A stretch of DNA of 64,000 bases from Prinia subflava (GCF_021018805.1 NC_086254.1:30999300-31063299); one strand, 5' to 3'. Shown: positions 25,128 through 39,841, counted from the stretch's first letter. Notes: generated from the sequence alone by a model not told the origin. Program-made: numbers and translations.

Positions 25128-28100
25128 TTAAGGAGAAAAATGGTTCTTGGAAAGTGTGATGGGATGTGTGGCGATGTGGATGGGAAGGAAGAGATGCTGG
25201 AGGCTGACACTTCTCCACAGAGGGAACTGCATAGCCCAGTGCTCCAAAAGGCCACTGGAATGCAGCTCCTGAGACCAGGCTGGCCTTTGAATCAGTTCAA
25301 CAGCAGCTGTGAGATCCCATGGGACACAGAGAAGTTCAGAGATGACAGTAAGTCCTGGATCCTAACACACATTCCCTAGAGCCTGCCAGTTGTCTGCCTC
25401 CCCCAGGCACTGCAGCCATGGCTCTGGTCCTACATCTCAGCCCAAGCCATTGGCTCCACTGAGGCAAGGTGGCTGCAGATCTCTCCAGCAGCACAAGAAG
25501 ATGAGCCACAGGAGGTGGGACCAAGCTCTGTGAGGTGACAGTGTCCTCCCTGGCCCATTTCACCACCAAAGAGAACAGGTCATTCCCAGTATTGAGACTG
25601 GGGAAGTGAAGCACAGCATGAGACAGCAGAGTCCTGAGAAAACTGCACATCATCATCATCCTGTGTGCACCCAGATTCCTTCAAACAGGGGCACAAAACT
25701 GAGCCAGGAGGACTTGGCCCGATTTGAAAGAGCTCCTCTGGCACTGCCTCCCTCAGAAAGCACAGAAGGTTTCATCCTGATTTGTAGCCTGGCAGAGTCA
25801 CTTCCCTGATGCACACATCAGCTGGCAGCTATTGAGTTAGAGAGCACAGCCTGACCTGGTGCTTGACAGCCCTGAAATGCCTGGAGGAGTCTGAATTCAG
25901 CAGGTTTCATCCACTCTGAGGAAGGTCACAGAGGTGAGGCTGAAACTGTGGTTTCTGCAGGCACCACAGGCCTGTGACAGGGGTTTCCTACCATCAGCTG
26001 AAGGCTGTGACTCCCTGTTCTGTCCCAAAAGTGTTTTGCGATGCATTGCTCCAACCCATCTGCATCTTCCTCACTGGATTCTGGGACTGCTTTGGGCTGA
26101 AATGCTTTTGTGCCACTCCAGCAGAGTTCAGGTGTGGATGCACCTTGGGTCTGGCACAGGGTATAACACTCACAGTGCAGAGTCCCGTGGAACTCCTGTG
26201 GGCTCTGTGTGAGGGGCTGTGGCTGGCACACAGCAGTGAGGGATGGTACAAGGGCATCCCCTGGGCAGATCCCCAGCTCTGCAGGGCATTGCAGTGGCTG
26301 GGAAGGGTGCAGCAGGCACACACATCTCTCTCTCCATCCTTGCTGGATCAAAGCCCCAGCAGTGGGCACAGTGCAGAGATGCTGCCTTCCTAAAGAGAGT
26401 AAGAATCCATGCCTGGTTCCCTGGTACCCACCTCCCCCCTCTGTCACTCCCTCATGTTTTTCAGCTTTTGCTCCTGCAGCACGATGGCTCTTGGAGTCCT
26501 GGCCAGCTCCCAGCTCAGGTAATTACACGCTGTCTTCCAGTATTTGAACAGGATATTTGTTCTCCTTGGTTTCCTGTCCTACACGCCTGTGCAGGGCTGC
26601 AGGCAGCCTGTCACCCTGAGCCAGTGCATTTCCCTGGCAAAGGCACTCATCCCAGTGTGTCCAGCTCCAGCGCTGAGTGGGCATTTTGTGAACATGGGAT
26701 TATGTAAATGCCCTCCCCAGGGAGTCCAGGTGGGCTCTAGGTCCTCCTGGGCTGGACACAGTGATCTGAACAGGTGTAGAGCTGTGGCACTTTCCATATT
26801 CCCACTTCAGGAGGACAACATTCAGCCTGGATGTGAAAACTCCCAAACCCCCATCTCCCTCTTTGGAAGGCTATTTGTGGCTCACTCCATGTCACCTCTT
26901 CTTGTTTGGTCTAAACTTTCCTTTCTGTTTACATCAATCATTTACAGATGCAGTCTCCAGCAGGCACAGCTAATACCTGGCAGGAGGGTCAGAGAAACTG
27001 AGTTAAAGTACATCTGCCCTACTTTAAAATCCCACCAGGTGATCGTGAACAGAGCAGTAGCATGGAGCACTTTGCCAGCACTCCAGGAGCTGTGCTGAGC
27101 CAGGGATCCACCACCTGCCTCTGGGCTTGTTCCCACCACACTCCCAGGTGCAGGTGGATCACCGTGTTGGAGCTTTCTCTGTGGCAATAGGAACAAGCTC
27201 TAGGGAAAAAAAAGAAGTCCTACTTTCTAGCAAATCAGATCTATTCCTGTGCTTTATTGGACTCCTTGTAACGGAATCTCGAAGAAAGTTGGCAACAATT
27301 TACTTTTTTTTTTTTTTAAGAGTTTCTAGAGCGGGGAAGTCTCGTTAACTGAAGACTGCAGGGAGAAAGGAAAGTTCCTAGAGGAAAAAGTGGAGCAGAG
27401 TTCTGTTTCCTGAGGGAGGAGGGAAAATGCTCTGGATGGTGGAGCTCAACCCTACTTTCTAAGAAACAACTTTGTTAGTGCTTGCTGTCTAATGCACAGC
27501 CTGCTAAACTCACCCAGCCTTTGGGCAGGAAGGAATTGGTTTTCCTGGCCGGGCTGGACTTGACATTCCACTCTTTTGATGAAGAATCCTGGGGCTCAAT
27601 CCCTTCAGCTCTGTGCCCATGAATGAGTGCAGCAGGTTATCAGCCCCCTGCAGCTGCACTGGAGTCCCAGTCTGCAGAAGGGGCCATCCTAAGCTGCCAG
27701 CCCCTTCTGTCCAGCCTCTGCTGACTGTGTCACAGAGCTGGGCTGTGCTGGAGTCCTCACGGTGCTGTCGGGCTGCAGCTGATTGCTGTAAACCCCTGGT
27801 GAACAGGAGCTGCCCTGAAAGCCACATTTTCCTTCTTGGGAAGGAACTCACTAGTAAGCAGTTCAGAAGATTGGCTTTTTTTTTTTCTTTGCAAAGTTTC
27901 TGGATTCAAGCTGGGTGGCAGACAGGTGCCAAGCAGCCTGGGAACCAGGAAAGATGCCTGGCACAGGTTTGCTCCATGTGCAGCAGTGATAACACAGAGC
28001 AGCTTCTCTCTGCTGCCGGTCTCAGCTTCCCAAGTGAAGGGAGAGGATGATGGCTAGGCTGGGCCTGCTGTTTTCTCACTCAGTTCCCACGAGGCTTCCT

Positions 28101-31100
28101 CACTCTTGTGCTCACAGAGTCTACTGGCTCATAGCTTTCCTGTGCTCAGGACTGCTTGGAGATAATATAATCCCAAGGGTTGAGCTCTGGGACAGGCAGA
28201 GCAGATGGCTGTCTCCAACAGCAAGAAAATTAAGAGAGAAAAGGGAGAGGGCAGAGGACAGTAAAATCTGTGACACCCTAGTGGTCATCAGTAATAGTTT
28301 CCACTTAAAATGGCAAATTCTTCTAGTTTAGGGGGAGTTCTACCAGTAAAGAAGGCAAAGGACCTATAGAAAGGCCCTGTAGAAAGCAAACACCAATTCC
28401 AGGCTATCTTGTGCACCCTTGGCAGGGACCAGTGTGCATTCCACAGCCATGCTGTGCGTGGAAGGCACACTCAGCCCTGCAGCATCTCCTGGGGAAACCA
28501 GGGGTGTCTGAGCTGCAGAAGAGGAAGGAGGTTGCCAGAGGAATCAGCAGTTTGATGGACTCTGTGCTGGCTGGGGGGTTGAGGCTCCAAATCTACTCAA
28601 ACAAACCAAGGTGCAAGGCGCTGCACGTTCCACTATCCCAACACAGCTCAGAGTCAACCTGTCACTGTGAGCTGTCTCCTCTCTCTCCCTTTTGGGAGGT
28701 TTCTTCAGACTTTTGTGAGGACATGGTGGTTGTGTGAACTGGGCAGACTGAGCAGCCCTTGGCGTCAGCCATGGGAGACACTGATGGCCAGGACACCATC
28801 CAGTGCCCCCACCTCACTTCAGAACCCACACCACCTGTGTGGGGTGGCATTTGCTACCAGCCTCCTTCTCCCAGAGCTAATTTGCAGCCTTGCTTTGCAG
28901 AGCAGCCACACTTGGAGGCTGTGCTTGGGGACGGCTGGTGGCAGATGGTGTGTGTGTGGTGGCGAAGCAGTGCCACGTCACAAGCTCTCTGAGACATTTG
29001 GCCGGGCTTCCTGACAGCCACGTCCCACCACCCAGGAGTTCAGCTTCCTGGCAAAGCCACTCCTCCACTTCTGAGGAGCGCTCTTGTCCTTGTCACTGGG
29101 CTGAGCTGACACCAAAAGCTCTCTCTTTACTCGCTTGCAGGTGAGAGGCTCCCTGTTTGCCTCCTGCCCCGGGCCAGAGATCTGCCACACAGCCAAACCG
29201 GGAGCAATGGTCCCTGCCAGCCTGAAACACCCCCACCTGTTGCATCACATCCTAAACTGCACTCTGTGTTCCCTCTGGTGAGGAATATCTTATTCCCATG
29301 CTTTTGGATAAAACCCAGCACAAACAAACCATAACTGATGGTAGATATGACAAATAATGGTGATCATGGGAATAGTGGCATCACTGCTGCTCCAGTGTTT
29401 CTTCTGATTTCTTCCTTTATTTAGATATATGTGAAGAGAAGAGCACAGAGGCTTGGCCATAGAAAGAGAAGTGGGCAGATAAAGAGGCATTGAAGAGATG
29501 TATTATGAAGGACTGTAACTCCAGTCCTCTGACAACTAGAAGAGTGTAACAGCCTGGGCAGTCTGAGCTCACCTGCTCAGGAGCCCACTCTTGCTTTGTC
29601 TTGCTGCCTGCTGGTCACAAGCTCTGCACTGTGGACTTGTCATTGCTGAGCTTTTGGGGTGCAGTTCCCAGGACATTGTCCTGATCCCTTACAGTTATTG
29701 CCTGGGTTAATGCCATTAACCACAGGGCCACACGTGCCACAGGAGGTCCCTAGGCACTGTGACAGGGTTGTCACATCATGCACAGATCGAGGCTTGGCTG
29801 CCATCCTGCCCATCACGGGGCTTCCCCAGGCCCAAAGTGCAAAATGACAGCTTTGTCAGATGAATGTGATGTGGAAATGCTGGAAGAGGTTTTGATTGTG
29901 GCTCCCATGGTCACAGACAGGCTTCAGAAGAGCAAGGCTACAGCCTGTCCTGCTCCCTCCCTGCCTGCCTCTGGATGGCATTAACCATCAGTTAACCACC
30001 AGCTAAAGCCCGTGCCTGGCAGTCCTGGGCACTGGCAGCTCTTTCACTGGCACTGCTGCACCCTGGGAAAAGGATTTATCTCTCTTGCCTGCAGCTTTGG
30101 CTGCAGAAATGAACTCTCTGGTCCCTCCTGAAGGAAAGGATCATCTGAGACCTGGGCCTGTTTGCAGCACAGGATCAGAACAGCCAGAGAAGCAGACGGC
30201 AGGATCTGATTGAGTCCAGGATGTGGTCGCCTGACAGGGACATACATTTGCCTCTATTCTTACTCAAAGGTCATTAAATTAAGATTTCATGAGACCCCAC
30301 ACTGCTATAAATGTTGCTGAGCTCATTTCCCACACTGGGCAGTGATTTATCTCACAGCCTTGATAAAATGACTAAGCTAAAAATGTCACCCAGTGTCACT
30401 GAGTTGTAAGTAAGGTAGAAGGAACAGGAGACTGACACAATGGATTTTCCTAGCAAGGGGAAGCATTAATAAATGGTTTCCTTCTGATGTTCTCATTAGT
30501 TCTCTCTCATTCATCCTCAGGACCTGCCAAGCACAAATGACACCACCATTCTGCACCAGAATGGAGAGCAGATGCCCCCATGCAACCTTTCTGCATCCAA
30601 AACCCCATTTCTATCTCACCCTGCTTAGTAGTTGATGAACCAAGGGGAAGCAAACAAGGTATCAGAGTACCTCAAGAACCTTTTACTGTCACTTCCAGCC
30701 TTGTCTCCTGAAATTTTTTACACTCTGGCAGGAATGGTTTGGAGGTAGCAAGCAGCAGCACCACAGTTCTCCAACATAATCCTTTCTCCCTCTTCATCCA
30801 GCAGTGCAGGGGGTCACTTACAAGAAAAAAATTATGTCTTGGATTGATTTCCCTTCATTTCTGTCTGTGAAGAGGTTGTAGACTCCTCTACTTTCTTTGA
30901 ATCTAATCAAGAATATCTTTTTTTCCTTGAATCTTTACTCCCAGGAATGAATGCCAAAGAATTAGTCCTGTTGCTTAGTTGTGACTGATCATGAATCACT
31001 TTAAATTGCTTCTGTTCCTTTATTGGACATGCTGGCTGGATCCTGGTATGTGTTATTAAATTACTGCTCTGACAGAGAAGAAATAGCAACTGAGTGGCAG

Positions 31101-34100
31101 GTAGTGCCATAGGAAAGAGGCAGATTTGGGAGTGTTGCAGGACAATTATGTTTTCCCTGATAATCAGGAAAAAATCATGTGTAGGAGCTTACTTCAAGCA
31201 GGAAGCAGAGCAGGGAACTTTGAGAATTTGTCCCCAGGGTTTCTGAGCACCCCAAAATCCCAACCACATGTGAGGGGTGTGTTCAGAGCAGTGCCAGGGG
31301 ATGTTGTGCATGTCAGGCAAAGTTCTTCTGCTTGGGCTGTATCAGATGGATTGAGCAACAGAGCAACATGGAGAAGGGAAATACGGGAGCCCTAACACAA
31401 CACACTCCAGTGCTGCAGGAGGCTTCATTCAAGCAGAGATATGGCTAATCATCATAAAGATTGTTCAGAGAGAAGAATTAGCCAAGAACTGGAGGTGATG
31501 GGAAGTTAAACATAGGCTGATGGAGGCCCTGTGAGCATCAGGATGTAGGAAAGGTGAACGTTTCTAAACCACTTCTGTGTGGAAGGAGCACAAGCCATGC
31601 TCGAGACACTTTCTGGTTTTTTCCTCTGAGTGAGCTGTTCACATCTTTCTCCTGGGTCAAATGCAGAATCACAACACTTCTGAATATTATAGAAAAGGAA
31701 TTAAATAGAGAAACAGTGGGCGCAGAACAGTGCATGTGTGTATGGAAACTTGCACCATTGCAGCTTGCTGAGCAAAGATGCTAAACCTCAAATGAGGAAC
31801 AGGAAAAGAAAAGCAACTTGACATTGCACCTTCACGTGCACATGCAGATTGCACGGTTACAGCAGCTTGACAAGGTCAGAAATATTTGCCTTCTGCTCTT
31901 CCATATTGCTGTTCTGAGAAGCTTTTTAACACTGAAGTGTCAGCTTTTCCATCCTTCTTTACTTTCCTGTGGTAGCAGTGTTGCTGTCCCCCTGTTTAAG
32001 GTGGCAATAAATGAAGCAAGACCAACCTGGGGATGTGGAAACTCTTCCTCAGATCCATGTGTTCAGATCCCTTATTTCCTCACAGCATCAGAGGTATAAT
32101 ACAAGCCCTAAAGAAGGACATATATGTGCTGATTCCAGACAAATCAGTTAGTCTGTTAAATTATACCTTGTCTCCTGCATCACCAAGTTTGCCCTCCCTC
32201 TGTCTGCAGCTGATGGGTGCAGTTTGAGTGCAGCTCTGGGACATCTAGTGGCTGGTAGCATTTGCAGTTAAGGGCTTACAGCAATTTTGTGGTGCTTCCT
32301 CCAAGAAATCTGTCAGAAAACTGTTTTAAAGCAAAAAGACACACTCTGCCTCTATTCTTGGGGCTAAAATGACTTCATCCCGTGATATATTCATGTTTGC
32401 AAATTATTTAGGTCTGCATTTGTGATGACTTTGTTATTCCTTTGCATCTCTGTCTCACCCAGCCTGGGTAGACATCTTCAGCTATACTCATTTCATAATT
32501 TCTTTACCAGTTTTTTGTTTATTAAGGGCTTTCCATGTTCCAAGTAGCTGGCATTAACATAGGTAATTGGATAATGTTTTGGCAATCCAAGAGTGAATGT
32601 GTTAACACATTCCCATGTACTGCCATGGCCTTTGGCTGATCTGTGAGTATTTGATAAATTAATCAGGCCTGAAATAAAGACGACTTGCGAAAACCAGGCA
32701 GATCTTTAATATTAATACAGAAGTGTCAGTTGGGATTTTCAAGAAAACCTCAGTCTGCTATGGGGTCTCATCCTTATTCCTTCAGGATTCAGCTTAGGCT
32801 GGAAGCTAAAGGAGCCAAAGAAGCAGCAGGAGGCCTAGAGTGTTCTTATGAGCCTGGATCATAGCTGTGGTATCCTGACCAGAGCTCTAGTGACAGCTGA
32901 TGGCTTTCTGGGGATTTAAGAAAAAATTCAGCTATGTCTTCTATTGGTTCTTCAATACAGTCTGTACCTTTCCATCCCTGATGATACCTATTAACCCTGG
33001 ACAAAGCAGAGAGTGTATCTCAGCCCAGGGGATTGCCAGGCTACCAGGAGAAAGGATACAGTGCTGAAAAGAGCTTTGTAACTGTGCAATCTGTTCTGAT
33101 TCATGTTTTTGTCTGCACTGCTCTGGAAAGGTGACTTGAGGCACTGCTGAAAGTGCAGCAAATGGCCCAAGGCAGACCTCCTGCTCTTTCCCTTGCTCTT
33201 TGTCAGCCATTTGGGCATCTCCTGCAGTGAATCCAGGCCTGCAACATCAAACTCATTTTGTTATAAACTCCTGGGTGTCACCTACTCCAGACTACATTCT
33301 GTCATGGGTTAGATATTGAGTCAGCTATACAATTATTAAGAGAAGGGTCAATTTTCCACAAATCTTTTCCAGGAATCCTGCTTAGGAATCTCAGGTGGCC
33401 CAGTATCAGCCTTCAGACTGTTTTCTTGCTCTGTTCCCAGAAAGGAGGAGAACAACTCATGATGTCAAGGTGTTCATTAAAGGGTGGGTGTCAAAAGGGA
33501 ATCATTTGGGGCTCCTCCTGGAGTCAAGGGACAGTTTAAACTGCTTCTTAAAAAACACAAATGAATCTGAAAAATGCTGACTTGCTCAGGAATCCAAATT
33601 CTGGCCATCTCAACTGCCTCCCATTGCTCACATCAAGGTCAGCATGAAGGAACTTTTTGTTTACGCTGTTGTTGACTTCTGCCTGGGATAAAAATCTGTG
33701 CTTTGAAATCGTGATTTCCCAAAGCTTGTCACTGGGTAAGTCTCAAAGCCAAAGTGATCTTGGTTTTGGATTCTCATTTTTGTTTTGTCAGATCAGACTG
33801 TCTTACAGTTCACCAGGGAAATGACATTTTGTTTTGTAAATACTCACAGTCAGAACTTGAGGTTTCCCTTAAAGGCTTTAAGCTTTGTGAAAAAGTAGAT
33901 CAAATCTAGTAACATATTGAATCTGGTTACTGGAATTTCAGGAGGAGCAGTGTGATGAAATGTCCTTACTTTGCCCTTGGGAGAAATGGTACCTTCATTA
34001 TAACCAAACAGCTTTTTCATATGGAAATAGCAGGTGGCAGGAGTAGAAACAGACTTTCATTTTCAGAGAAACAGACGGAACAATTCCAGTAAAAGTGGAA

Positions 34101-37100
34101 TAGCAGAGCTAGGTTGAAATGGTTGGCAGTTTTATTCTGCAAAAATATTCTACTTTTGCCATGAGGAGATGTGTCACTCCTTCCCCTCTCTGCTTTTCAG
34201 CCCCCTCAGTACAGCTCAAATACAAGTGCCTTCTGTAAGGACCAGAATTTAAACATAATTTAGGAAGAAATATATTTCAGTTTGTTTGGGAAAACTCTCC
34301 AAATCTATCCCAGAGCTGCACACAAACTTCCAGGGAGAAAAAGCAATTAAGAGCACTGAATGCACAAAATAATCCTTAGAGCCAGTGTCAGACAAAACTG
34401 AACTCACAGCTCTCAGGGCTGTGATTTATTAATCCTTTTATCAGGCCTATGCCATTCTCTGAGTTATTTTCCAGCTCTGACTGCTGGCAAGCATTTCCTT
34501 GGAAGCTGTGGACTGTTAAACTATTAACGGTCTAGTGGAAGGTGCTTATTAAGAAAAAGACACCTTGAACCACAAGCCAGAATAAAGAACAGATATCCAG
34601 CTGGAGTTGTGCTACTTCAGAAATCTCAGCCTGACTTGTCTGAGAAAAATCAAGTTTTTGAGAGTCAATTGCACAGGGAGGTGGATGAACAGTCATCTCC
34701 TCCTCTGCAATTGATTCATTGCACTCTGGAATTTAAGATTTGGGGCAGAAATGGAAGGAAGAAAATTGCTGTCCTATTTAGGAGCAGATAAAACTCCACC
34801 CTGTGCTGTAAATTCTTTCTTAAAAGTCAGGGTTTTCACAGGATGAAGGTTAAATATTTAATGCATTTATACTAATTATAAAGAAACATTTTGGAGCTCC
34901 AGGCAGCTTGTATAGTTTTTTAAACTTCAGATTTTTAGCCCTTTGGATAGTTCCTGTTTGAAAGGAGAAAAGCAAACACTAAAAATGCTGGCTGGACTTT
35001 GAAGTGTGGCCTGAAACAGATACATATTGCTGGGAGAGAAGCTGCCTTTCCCTGGAGACATGCAGAGAAAACGCCATGGCAGGCTCCCCTATGTATTATA
35101 CCAAAGAAGGAGCTCCACCACTCCGTGTATTAAGGGGATTTTTCTCCCAATTTGCCTTAAGGGACTTGTCCAAGCTGATCTCACCAAACCCCAAAGGGAC
35201 CCATCCCTCTGCCAACTGGAGGTTTCTTGTCTGGCTGCATTTCCCCATAAAGAATTCCAGCTGACCTGCACTTTAGCAGACCTAATTGTCATTACCACAG
35301 GGAGGGTTATTTCTTCCATAGCTGCTTTTCTAGCAGAAATCCCACTTCAAAGGCACCTGGAAGATAGCTGGTTGTGAGGAAGCTGGAGCTCTGTGGGACA
35401 CAGGCAGCGAAGTCTTGGAAGAGACACTGGCTTGGAAGTTCTGCACAGCAGACTGGTATTAAATACCAGGAGAGAAAAAAATGAGAAATCAGGAAATGGA
35501 ATAATACTGGTATTTCCTAAAGATCAGAGTTTCCTGTGAAAATGAACACATGCCATGCAATTTCAAAATATCAAGATATTTGCCTTTCTTTAGAGCTTGT
35601 CAGAAACAGCTAATAAATAAAGTTCAGGGTTTGGGAAGTCACCTCTTCAAACCTCTCTCACATGCTGCTTTGAAACTGAATTTCCTTAGGGTCACTAAGG
35701 AAAGAGTTGGCAGCTTTGAAGGATTTGCTATGTGTTCCTTGGCTTGAATTTTTCTTAGGCATTACCTGGCATCAGAAGCACACAACGAGTCTCCAGGTCC
35801 CAGCAGCTACAAAATTTACAGCAATATATTCCATTCCATTTCTGCTTGGTTTTTTGCACTGCCACTTTTTATGAGCAGAGCATAAATTACCTGAGTTTAA
35901 TTCATGACCCAGAGTTCAGTGCATTTCCCCAGAAATAGCATTCTCTGTTTGGGGCACTACTGCCAAAATTGCATTCCTGGAGCTGAATTCCTATCCCATC
36001 CAAGACATTTGTTCCAACCATATTTCCCATCATACTATTTTATACTATTTAGGTCATTTATATTTTCATGCTCCCACAGTTACTTCTTGTAAGTTGCTTT
36101 GCAATTATGCTCTTAACTGCATTCTCTAAAGTCACCTTCAGACCTTTAAACACCTTCAAATTAAAACAGCCATTTGACTTTGGTCCAAATCACATTTAAT
36201 AGAGAAGCTGCACTAAGCCACTTGCATTCCTTGGACAGAAGGAAGGACTGAAAGATGCCCAAACAAAGTATTATTTAGTCTAGCATTTAGTTGGCAGGGA
36301 CCATGAGGAAAACCTGCTGCTCTTTGCTTTAAATGTTGCTTCAATTAAACTTATTAATAGTTCTATCCTATGCAAGATATTTATGCCCAAGCCCAATTTA
36401 GTTGTAATTTTAGTTCTAACTAACTTAATTCTAGTTTTAACTTCATCACAGTAGTCTGTAATGTCACAAGCAGCTTATGCATAGAGAAAAAACATGACAG
36501 ACAAGAAATACAGAATTTTTTTCCCTTGAAGCTTTTTTATTTCCTATTGCAGAAATACTAATTTTAAAAATACTGTTTTGCTCTTTTGTGTTGCTTGTCA
36601 CTTCCTTACAAGTCTCCTTCTTAGGGCCACCATGTTCAGTTCAAAGTACCCCACAACCAGCATTGACAAATGATGGAATTCTTAATATACTGATGAGACT
36701 TCTGGTGGACATCCCAGCTGTCAGCTCCAGCAGCTCCTGCAGGTTACTTGTGTCAGCTGCCATAAACCACCACAGCAGTTCCATTTGGGATCCATCACCT
36801 AATCCACCATTTAGTGATCTGTGAGATCCAGCTCTAGAACAATTGAAACATCCAGGCTGTACACTCTCATACCCAGAGCAGACGATTGGGAAAATGAGTA
36901 CCAGAACAATCAAGAAATAAAATATACTTAACAGGTGGTGATTACATTCTGTGAGTGTCTTTCCTACAGCATGGAAGTGAAACACCCTCGTTTTTCATTC
37001 AGAGTCAGGCTGCAGGGAGACATCAACTGCAGCGATCATGCAGTGCCATCAACTGTTTGCTTCTGGTACCCACTGCAGCCGAGACCTACTGCTTTCAACA

Positions 37101-39354
37101 CAAATGACAAAAAAAACACCCACAAAAATTGAGCGACTCATCAGGATGGCATTTCTGAGCAAAGGTTTATGCACTTATTTGAGTACAAATCTCGGGTTTT
37201 TCCTGTACAGAAGCCGCACACCTGAGGGCAGGTACGGGAGCAGAGGCTGAAGCAGTTGGAGCTCTTGTGCCATCTGCTGGGAACAGCTTCTTTGGACACT
37301 GCTGCTCGCACGGCGAGCAGAGCCAGCCCTCCCTGTCTGGCAACTGACAGCTTTGTCAGAGAGCTTGTTCCACTTCTTTTACCTGCTATTGATGTTAAGT
37401 ACTTAATGAGAGAGAAGTGTTTTGGAGTGAAATCCTCTCTCTATAGCGAAGCAGCTGCAAAAGACAGAACAAGCCGTCCCCGCAGAGCTGCCTTTGAAAG
37501 GCGAAGCCTGTGGTGTATCCAGGGGAGGGCTCGGGTCTCACAGTCCTTGTGCAGAACCGCTCCTCCGGCGAAGGGACTCACCTCGGCCACGAGCTGTCTC
37601 CTCTTTCAGAGCAAATCCCGTGGTTTTGTCTCCTGGATTTACTCTCTGTGAGGCTGCAGCTCAGTGTGAGCACTCAGTGCAGCCGCTCTGTGCTCCCCAG
37701 GGCAGTGACAGGGTTAACGCTGACGAGCTGCTAAAGCCAAATTCCATTTATACCTCACACTTGTCTACCTGAAATGAGACTCTTTGGGAAAACACACAGC
37801 AGGATGTGTTCTGCTGGAGAGCCAGGCAGGCTGGTCTCTCTCTTGTGCTTGCTTACTCACGGATCCAGCCTGTCCCTGAAGTAAAGGCTGTTCCTGCACA
37901 GAGTTTTGTATCTCCTGTGTCAAATCCTCTGATGTGCACTTCCTCCTCTGAAAGGTGACACACAGAACCACTCGGTGCTGGTGCAAGCTTTTTCAGAGCT
38001 GAGGTTTGGTGTTGATTCCAGCCTCCACCACCCCTGGAGGGACTGCAGGGTGCCCTGCTTATCTCTTGCACCCGAGCGGACACAGGACCGGGCAGGCCCC
38101 AGGGTAGGAAGAGCTCAGGGAGGAATGACCTGGATCATCAACACAGTTATGTCTCGGTGGCCTCTGGCCCTGCAGGGATCCAGCTGCAGGAGCTCTGTGA
38201 AAGCAGAGGGTGATACTTCACCTTTGCGACTACACAGAGTGGAATTGTCCTGCCTGGGTATTGTGGTGGAGATCTCATGGTCCAATATCGTTTGAGAAGG
38301 ATTGTGAGCACTTCAGTGGTGATGATGAGAATTTGATGTGGAGAAATCGGAGGAGCTGTATGAAGAGAGCTCAGGGCGCCTCACTGGAAGTAAGAGGCAC
38401 TGAGCTGTGACAACAAAGGCAGCAAGGAGAGAAGGGTGAGGGAGGCACAGTGGGAGTCTAAATGAACAGGTGTCGACAGCACACCTCTGCAAACTGAGTG
38501 TGATACACGGATATGCAGGCAAGGAGGGTAAGGAGTGTCAAAACCAAGTAATTCTGCCATGAATCAGCACCCCCAAGGCCTCAGCAAGAACACTGGGAAT
38601 GGCCCAAACAGAAACTGAGAAGATAAGGATTATGGCGAAGATCAGGGGAAAAAACAAGTTTTGCCTAGAAAAGAAAAAAGAGAGTGATGACAGCAACTGA
38701 TGGAGCTGAATGGGTGTTTGCAGCTTAAGATAACTTGTGGGTGCCAAGTAATTTTCCTTCTGACTTTCCAAAGTAATTAACCTTTGGACTGAGACTAAGC
38801 AGGAAATTAATGAAGTCCTTCCATCACCAAAAAGGAATCTGACAACGACTTTGATGGGCCCAGGACTGTATCTGAAAGTAGAAAAGAGAATTGGACTCCG
38901 GGATGCTGTAATTGGACTGAGCCCCAATAATAACACTTTGACAAGTGTTGCTGCCATAAATAATAGATCTGGGTGCACTGCAATTGAGTTGTGTGTCCTG
39001 TCACTTCTTATCCAAAAGGATTATATGGATTACAAAACTAAACTTCTTTTGCTTGGATTCCTTTCTGGAGACCAAGCTAGACTTTTCCTCATGCCCCAAA
39101 AATGTTCTCTTTTGCCATTTCCCTAGAAAATGTAGCCTATTGGTTGCATAAAACTTATCTAGTCAGTAAGGATCTTGATTTTTTAGTGAAAACATGCGAT
39201 TGAAGTTGTAGGGGAGAGCTGCTACTAAAACAGCATTTAAAAGCGATTTTGCAATTCAAAGCATTTGAGAAATTTTGTTTCTGTAAGGGTGCACAGAATA
39301 ACCCCACTGCCTGTTTTCCACGGATATGTCCCTTATATGTCCCTTTGGAATGGT

Positions 39355-39498
39355 CTGCTCAGGGGGTGGAGGAGTCACTGTCCCTGGAGGTGTTTAAGGG
39401 TGCAGCATTTAGTGTTGGCATGGAGGTGTTCAGTCACAGGTCGGACTCGATGACTTTAGAGGTCTTTTCCAACCTAACCAATTCTGTAATTCTGTGAC
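39355..39498 (+). mobile_element. CR1 LINE 3' end, forward orientation, next to the YWHAB CpG island
   Basis: Contains GGAGTCACTGTCCCTGGAGG, GGTGTTTAAGGG, GGTCGGACTCGATGAC and AGAGGTCTTTTCCAACCTAA in order, and ends with two terminal octamers, ATTCTGTAATTCTGTG, at 39481-39496. This is a sense-strand CR1 3' tail of about 145 bases, 5'-truncated. It ends roughly 80 bases before the CpG-rich YWHAB promoter begins. Confidence 0.9.
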
Positions 39499-39780
39499 TC
39501 CTGCTGTGAGGTCTAGCCAAAGAACACCAGTGCGAAACGGCAAGAAAATCAGAAACTCTTTCTTTTGTTGCCGGAGAAACTGCTGCACTTGCAGGCCGCA
39601 GCATCCCCTCCCCTGGACTCCCACCCCAGCGCTTCCTGCGGCACCAGGGCGCTCCGCGGAGACAAAGAGCGCTCAGCGCGGCGGGTGCCGAGGTGTGAGC
39701 GAGCCACGGGCCGTGTGTGGGGGCTGTCCCCGCTCGGGGTGTGCGCACAGGGCGGGCGGGCAGCGCCACACGCGGGCAGC

Positions 39781-39817
39781 GGGGCCGGGCCGGGCCGGGC
39801 CGGGCCGGGCCGGGCGG
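39781..39817. repeat. (GGGCC)6 repeat in the YWHAB promoter
   Basis: Six GGGCC units followed by GGGCGGG give eight consecutive G-runs of three or more, a G-quadruplex-type pattern on the plus strand. It is close in sequence to, but not the same as, the hexanucleotide GGGGCC. Confidence 0.9.
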
Positions 39818-39827
39818 GATGAGCCCG

Positions 39828-39841
39828 GTTGCCATGGCGAC
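39828..39841. promoter_or_regulatory. RFX-type palindromic X-box
   Basis: GTTGCCATGGCGAC matches the palindromic X-box consensus GTTGCCATGGCAAC at 13 of 14 positions. RFX transcription factors bind this site. It lies in the YWHAB CpG island about 170 bases upstream of the exon 1 donor. Confidence 0.7.

Larger units (their letters stand above)
4060..39350. other. RIMS4-YWHAB intergenic region, no gene supported
   Basis: About 35 kb between two divergent promoters. None of the open frames here resembles a known protein. The longest lie in CT-skewed or GC-rich stretches and often start at non-ATG codons. Identifiable contents are CR1 fragments near 10219-10790 and 15579-15745, simple repeats at 17960-18002 and 21201-21395, small tandem duplications at 11785-11826, 19453-19484 and 22314-22411, and a hairpin at 25089-25127. 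In human the matching interval is also gene-poor. Unspliced or spliced non-coding transcripts cannot be excluded from sequence. Confidence 0.7.

Noticed and set aside
38538..38978. Hydrophobic 146-codon minus-strand frame
   Set aside because: It starts at GTG, has no recognisable domain, and its length is within what a 35-kb intergenic region yields by chance.
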